From an uncultured Oscillospiraceae bacterium (GTDB lineage: Bacteria > Bacillota > Clostridia > Oscillospirales > Oscillospiraceae): 18,836 nt of DNA. Below the pieces are notes generated by a model. The model was given only the letters and a program-made list of their open reading frames with translations. It searched no databases and was not told the origin of the DNA. Positions 14,547 to 18,836 of this stretch are shown piece by piece (the first letter of the stretch is position 1; every line of letters begins with the position of its first letter). The stretch is taken from assembly GCA_934622035.1 (NCBI GenBank), contig CAKTVG010000032.1, positions 1-18,836 of the forward strand, given 5' to 3'. The translations under genes and the position numbers were made by a program.

Positions 14547-15332
14547 ATGAAAAAGAAATGCCTATCGATCCTCTGCCTGCTGCTCCTCTTTGTGTCTGTG
14601 GTACTTCCGGTCCATGCAGCGGAATCGTCCTCTCGGCTGGTTGACAACGCAGACTATTTGACGGACAGTGAAGAAGCAACGCTTTTGAACAAGCTGGATG
14701 AGATCAGCACCCGGCAGGGGCTGGACATCGTGATCGTGACGATTCCGGATCTGTATGGTGAGGACATCACAGCCTTTGCCGATGATTTTTACGATGAGAA
14801 CGGGTATCATCCTGACGGTATCCTGCTGCTGATCTCCGACTACGACCGGGAATGGGCTATTTCCACCGCCGGATACGGCATCACCGCCTTTACCGACGCC
14901 GGACAGGAATATCTGACCGGGCAGTTTTTGGATGCCCTGTCTGAAGGAGAATACGCTGCGGCATTTGATACCTACGCCGATCTGTGCGATGAGTTTATCA
15001 CACAGGCAAAGGCGGGAACACCTTATGATGTGGGGACCCTCCCCAAGGGGCCGTTCCATATGGTAAGGAGCCTGCTGATTTCCATCGGCATCGGCCTGTT
15101 CGCCGCATTGATCGTGACCGGCTCTATGAAAGGCAAGCTCAAAACCGTTCATGCCCAGGCCGCTGCCGCACAGTATGTAAAGCCCGGCAGCATGAATATC
15201 ACGGAACGCCGGGAGATGTTCCTGTACAGTCAGATCCAGCGGCATAAGCGTGAGACAAAAACATCCGGCGGATCTTCCACCCACACGTCCTCTTCCGGGC
15301 GAACCCACGGCGGAAGCAGCGGCAAGTTCTGA
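14547..15332 (+). CDS. ydjH: TPM-domain membrane protein, YdjH/YgcG-like
   Basis: A 261-aa protein. A signal peptide (1-24, likely cut after VHA) is followed by a TPM domain (about 32-155: LVDNADYLTDSEEATLLNKL, LDIVIVTIPDL, PDGILLLISDYDREWAISTAG, YGITAFTDAGQEYL), one membrane helix (about 174-193) and a cytosolic tail ending in the Ser/Gly/His-rich GRTHGGSSGKF typical of the YgcG/YdjH family. The TPM domain would lie outside the membrane and may sense or bind there; its reaction is not firmly known. AGGAGG at 14533-14538 overlaps the upstream stop, with 8 bases to ATG 14547. It ends the SPFH / zinc-ribbon / TPM unit, 38 bp before the SLH protein gene. Confidence 0.9.
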   Translation: MKKKCLSILCLLLLFVSVVLPVHAAESSSRLVDNADYLTDSEEATLLNKLDEISTRQGLDIVIVTIPDLYGEDITAFADDFYDENGYHPDGILLLISDYDREWAISTAGYGITAFTDAGQEYLTGQFLDALSEGEYAAAFDTYADLCDEFITQAKAGTPYDVGTLPKGPFHMVRSLLISIGIGLFAALIVTGSMKGKLKTVHAQAAAAQYVKPGSMNITERREMFLYSQIQRHKRETKTSGGSSTHTSSSGRTHGGSSGKF

Positions 15333-15370
15333 GATGAGATTCACACAAACCCGTTATGGAGGAATTCTAT

Positions 15371-18300
15371 ATGAAAAAGCAACTTCAAAAACTCTCAAGC
15401 ATACTGCTCTGCTTTGTGATGCTGCTGGGCTTGCTGCCCACGACGGCGCTGGCGGCGGAAACAACAGTAATCACTTCTGCCAATGCTACGATCACAAAGC
15501 CTGTTGGCGGTGAAAAACCTGACAGCAATCCTGCTCCAACCGGTGAAGGATATACTGTAAGATTTGTTAAGTGGTATCTGGGTGAAGAGCCTTTTACTGA
15601 TGTGGACGTTAATGAAGGTACTTTTGAAGCAGGGAAAAGTTATGCTCTGCGCGTAACTTTTGAACTGAAAGAGGGATACTCCTTTGCAGATGACTGTGTC
15701 TTTACGATCAATGGTGAGGAGACGGCTTGCTTTGGCGCTTCCATAGCTATGAGGCAGAAAATATACACTGCTGCCGACGGAGGGGTTGCTCCTCCCACCA
15801 CCTACACCGTTACCGTAAACGGCGGTATTGCTTCGCCCGCAGGTCCTAACACTGAGGGTACAGAGGTCACTATTACCGCAATTCCGCCTGCCAATATGGG
15901 CTTTAAGCAGTGGAACGGTCTGGATGGTGTGACCTTTGTTGACGATACCAATAAGCAAAGTGCCACCGCTACCTTTAAAATGCCCGCAGAGGCTGTTGAA
16001 GCCACCGCAGTCTATGGCATTAACAACGTAACAGCCACCGCAACCGGCAACATCACGCCGGTTTTGGGAAATAACGCAGAAACTAACCCTACATTTACGT
16101 ACAATTTCTCTGAGTTGGGAACCATGCCCAACAGTACTTGGCGGTATTCCTCAGACGGAGAAGAATGGGAATATGCCGGCTATACAGAAGCCACTAAAAA
16201 ATTCTGCGCGGGCTATTGGTATTTCGACCTGAATGCCAAGCTGAACGGTCTTTCGATCAGTGATCCCTGTACAGTCACCGTCAATGGTACAAAGTGGCAG
16301 ATCAAACGTCCCTCTGTCAACCTTGCTGCAGACTCTCCGGTGTACTACCTTGATGCCGAGGGCAATGTGTCAGTGGTAATGTTTGAAATTGATGGCGTTA
16401 CCGCAACCTGTCCCGCGATGCCCAAATCGCTCTCAGCAGAAGATACTCTGCCGCATCTGACTTTCACTCCGTCTCCTCAGCAAGCGGTTATTCGCGGAGA
16501 TGGAACATGGCAGAAGAAATCCGGAGATAACTGGGTGAACGCTAACGGTGCAGTCGAAGCCGGAAAAACCTACCGCTATGAGACAAAAATGCACATAGAT
16601 GCTTCTGTTGCGACTCATACCTTTGCAAATGACGTTACCCTTAAAGTGAACGGCACTTCCTGGACTGTTGATTACGGCACCATGCAGGAAAATGGTACTT
16701 CATCCGTATCTGTAATGGTGTACTCGCCGGAAATCACCGTCACCGAAGCCACCACCTACACCGTAACCTTTGACGCCAACGGCGGTACAGGTACAATGGC
16801 AGATGCAACCGGCGTTTCCGGTGAATATGAGCTTCCTGCTTGCACCTTCACCGCTCCTTCCGATAAGCAGTTCAAGGCTTGGAGTGTTGGCGGCGTAGAA
16901 AAGGCAGTCGGCGATAAGATCACCGTTACTGCTGATACTACCGTAACCGCAGTATGGGAATCTGTCTCCGAATACACCAAGAAGGGCGACATCTCTGCTG
17001 TGGAAGCCACCGCGACTATCGCTCCTGTACTCGGCGCAAAAACGAGTGCTGTCAGCTTCACCATCACGAAACCCACCGATGCCGCAGCCAAGGGCGTGAT
17101 AATCTCGGGTTCATCCTGGTATAAGAAGGATGCCTCCAGTATCTACGGATGGACGCAGTGTTCCAACGGAGTAGACACTTTCGAAGAAGGCACCTACCGT
17201 CTGTCGGTTCAGTTGCGCTCGAAAAGCAACGACGCGAAAGAGTATTATGCAATGTCCGGTGATACCACGTTCACCGTAAACGGCGTTCAGTGGAACAGCG
17301 AGGAACCGTTCAGAGATTATTATGCCACGGGCGGTTACGGATACCGTCTCTTTGTCAGCCCCGAATTTACGCTGGGTGGAAAGACGCTTGACAGCATTGC
17401 CGTTACAACGCCTCCCACCAAGACGGCTTACCGCGAGGGTGAAGATTTCAACCCCGCCGGTATGGTGGTAACCGCTACTTATACCGACAGCACCACCGCT
17501 CCCGTCGTTCTTTACACCGTGACCGACGGCACCGCCATGGCGGCAGGCAAGACCTCCGTCACCATCAGCTATACCGAGGGCGGCGTGACCAAGACCGCCA
17601 CGCAGACCATCACGGTCACTGCAGCAAGCGGCTCCGGTGGTACCGGCAGTTCCGGCTCCGGAGGCGGTTACACCTACTACACCATCAAGGCAACCGCAGG
17701 CGTGAACGGCTCCATCTCTCCCACCGGCAGTGTCAGCGTCCGCGAGGGCAGAGATCAGATCTTCACCATCACCCCGGATAAGGGCTATGCCGTCTCCAAC
17801 GTCAAAATCGATGGCAAGAGCATTGGTGCTGTGCGGAGCTACACCTTTGAGAATGTCAGAAAAACCCATACCATTGAGGTCATCTTTATGAAGGCCAACG
17901 GCAACCCCCAGACCGGCGTGTTTGTGGATGTTGCCACTGGCAGCTATTATGAGGACGCCGTGGATTGGGCGGTGGAGAGCGGCATCACCAAAGGAACCGA
18001 TGATACCCACTTCTCCCCGGATGGCATCTGCACCCGTGCGCAGGCCGTGACCTTCCTGTGGCGTGCCGCTGGCAGTCCCGCAGCCAAGTCCAGCACCATG
18101 CCCTTTACCGATGTGAAGGCTGGCAGCTACTACTATGACGCGGTTCTGTGGGCCGTGGAAAACGGCATCACCAAGGGCACCAGCGATACCATGTTCAGTC
18201 CCGATGCCAACTGCTCCCGCGCACAGATCGTGACCTTCCTGTGGCGCTCTCAGAAGTCCCCAGCAGCGGGTACAGCCAATCCCTTTGCCGATGTGAAGTC

Positions 18301-18442
18301 CACCGCCTACTATGCAGGCGCAGTCCTGTGGGCGGTCAAGGAGGACATCACCAAGGGAACCACCAACACCACATTCAGCCCCGACGCGGATTGCACCAGA
18401 GCGCAGATCGTGACCTTCCTCTGGCGAGCCCTTGCGGAGTAA
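15371..18442 (+). CDS. Large SLH-anchored surface protein with repeated beta modules
   Basis: A 1023-aa secreted protein. Signal peptide 1-28 (cut near ALA). Four divergent copies of an unnamed module follow, each with a Trp-containing strand, an EAGK-Y type strand and a VNG-x-x-W end (about 33-136, 217-335, 337-457, 537-670; VNG motifs near 112, 307, 429, 639). InlB/Flg_new-like repeats (YTVTVNGG at 145; YTVTFDANGG at 463) sit between them. Then an Ig-like domain (about 673-751), a Gly/Ser hinge, another repeat (ISPTGSVSV, 767-844) and three SLH repeats (about 848-1021, AVxWAV ... GITKGT ... FSPD ... R-A-Q ... TFLWR) that anchor it to wall polysaccharide. GGAGG at 15358-15362 lies 8 bases before ATG 15371. 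Possible adhesin or S-layer-associated protein. Confidence 0.92.
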   Translation: MKKQLQKLSSILLCFVMLLGLLPTTALAAETTVITSANATITKPVGGEKPDSNPAPTGEGYTVRFVKWYLGEEPFTDVDVNEGTFEAGKSYALRVTFELKEGYSFADDCVFTINGEETACFGASIAMRQKIYTAADGGVAPPTTYTVTVNGGIASPAGPNTEGTEVTITAIPPANMGFKQWNGLDGVTFVDDTNKQSATATFKMPAEAVEATAVYGINNVTATATGNITPVLGNNAETNPTFTYNFSELGTMPNSTWRYSSDGEEWEYAGYTEATKKFCAGYWYFDLNAKLNGLSISDPCTVTVNGTKWQIKRPSVNLAADSPVYYLDAEGNVSVVMFEIDGVTATCPAMPKSLSAEDTLPHLTFTPSPQQAVIRGDGTWQKKSGDNWVNANGAVEAGKTYRYETKMHIDASVATHTFANDVTLKVNGTSWTVDYGTMQENGTSSVSVMVYSPEITVTEATTYTVTFDANGGTGTMADATGVSGEYELPACTFTAPSDKQFKAWSVGGVEKAVGDKITVTADTTVTAVWESVSEYTKKGDISAVEATATIAPVLGAKTSAVSFTITKPTDAAAKGVIISGSSWYKKDASSIYGWTQCSNGVDTFEEGTYRLSVQLRSKSNDAKEYYAMSGDTTFTVNGVQWNSEEPFRDYYATGGYGYRLFVSPEFTLGGKTLDSIAVTTPPTKTAYREGEDFNPAGMVVTATYTDSTTAPVVLYTVTDGTAMAAGKTSVTISYTEGGVTKTATQTITVTAASGSGGTGSSGSGGGYTYYTIKATAGVNGSISPTGSVSVREGRDQIFTITPDKGYAVSNVKIDGKSIGAVRSYTFENVRKTHTIEVIFMKANGNPQTGVFVDVATGSYYEDAVDWAVESGITKGTDDTHFSPDGICTRAQAVTFLWRAAGSPAAKSSTMPFTDVKAGSYYYDAVLWAVENGITKGTSDTMFSPDANCSRAQIVTFLWRSQKSPAAGTANPFADVKSTAYYAGAVLWAVKEDITKGTTNTTFSPDADCTRAQIVTFLWRALAE

Positions 18443-18448
18443 GCGCGT

Positions 18449-18802
18449 ATGACTGAAAAGGAATGGCAGCGGATAAAGCTGCATGATGTCGCATGGGTGG
18501 TCATTGGAAGCATTGGAACGCTACTGGTCATCGCTCTGATCTGTATCCTTTCGAGTATGGGCTGGTTTTATCAGCTCTCTGTCAGTGGAGTTCTATCCTT
18601 TTTGGATGAGGGGTTGGTAACGGTGCTGATTGGAGGTGTTCTGCTCATTCCTTTCCTCTCTTTGACGGCTACCGGATGTGTGCTGGTATGGCATGATCTG
18701 TGCATCGAGCGCAAGTGCCGCAAAAAGCCGCCAGAGCCGCCGGAGGAGTTTCCCAGCCCATACGAATGGCTGAATAGCAAGGCCGCTGGCAAAGACCCAT
18801 AA
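18449..18802 (+). CDS. Small two-helix membrane protein, unknown
   Basis: A 117-aa protein with two hydrophobic helices (about 15-36 and 56-80; VVIGSIGTLLVIALICIL and VTVLIGGVLLIPFLSL) joined by a short loop, a basic segment (IERKCRKK) and a Pro/Glu-rich C-terminal tail (PPEPPEEFPSPYEW). The basic stretch after helix 2 suggests that the tail is cytosolic. ATG 18449 follows GGAG (18436-18439), which lies inside the end of the SLH gene, so translation is probably linked to it. I do not recognise the family. Its fixed position after the SLH gene suggests a membrane partner or an unrelated passenger; only comparison between genomes could tell. The last 34 bases of the window show no terminator. 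Confidence 0.7.
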   Translation: MTEKEWQRIKLHDVAWVVIGSIGTLLVIALICILSSMGWFYQLSVSGVLSFLDEGLVTVLIGGVLLIPFLSLTATGCVLVWHDLCIERKCRKKPPEPPEEFPSPYEWLNSKAAGKDP

Positions 18803-18836
18803 GCGAACATTGGACAGCGCAGCGGACGGGCATCTC

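Noticed and set aside
17111..18484. Minus-strand open frame of 457 codons
   Set aside because: Opposite the SLH repeats, whose GC-rich codon pattern leaves the complement open; Gly/His/Ala-rich and without a domain.
1..18836. CRISPR array, tRNA, rRNA or known defence system
   Set aside because: No regularly spaced direct repeats, no tRNA-like cloverleaf or rRNA sequence, and no nuclease, helicase or toxin-antitoxin pair recognised on either strand.

Overview
The window reads as chromosome from a Gram-positive gut-type Clostridia (Bacillota), probably a member of the Oscillospiraceae/Ruminococcaceae. This is inferred from strong AGGAGG-type ribosome binding sites, several lipobox lipoproteins, S-layer homology (SLH) repeats, a 7TM-type sensor followed by a NarL-type response regulator, and Clostridia-typical families (DUF4428, DUF6935). 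No 16S rRNA or other taxonomic marker is present, so the assignment is by style only. Every gene I can support lies on the + strand; there is no tRNA, rRNA, CRISPR array, integrase or transposase.

Region 1 (1-4122) is a self-contained regulatory cassette bounded by two strong hairpin terminators. It holds a 68-aa helix-turn-helix protein, a 7TM sensor with a degenerate kinase core, a second membrane sensor with an intact NarL-type HATPase, and a LuxR/NarL-type response regulator. The last three genes overlap by ATGA and are probably translationally coupled.

Region 2 (4123-7743) starts with a candidate extended -10 promoter. It encodes a stand-alone pseudo-receiver (Glu at the phospho-acceptor position), a DUF4428 zinc-ribbon protein, and two lipoproteins that share a nearly duplicated ribosome-binding-site and signal-peptide cassette. 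The second lipoprotein is interrupted by an in-frame TAG, after which a second lipocalin-like module continues in the same frame. A strong terminator follows.

Region 3 (7744-11906) encodes a cytosolic lipocalin-like protein, a DUF6935 protein, an RsiV-like (DUF3298-type) lipoprotein, a small unknown protein and a beta-helix lipoprotein.

Region 4 (12030-15332) is a three-gene SPFH / zinc-ribbon membrane protein / TPM-domain unit matching Bacillus subtilis YdjI-YdjG-YdjH. In B. subtilis that unit links PspA to the membrane, but no PspA is seen here, and the SPFH protein carries four C-terminal zinc ribbons.

Region 5 (15371-18802) encodes a 1023-aa secreted SLH-anchored surface protein with four divergent copies of an unnamed beta-type module, then a small two-helix membrane protein.

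Taken together, the locus looks like an envelope-sensing or envelope-maintenance island: regulators, zinc-ribbon cytosolic adaptors, a flotillin-like membrane scaffold, at least four surface lipoproteins and an S-layer-associated protein. That joint function is inferred from gene content and order; no single gene proves it.
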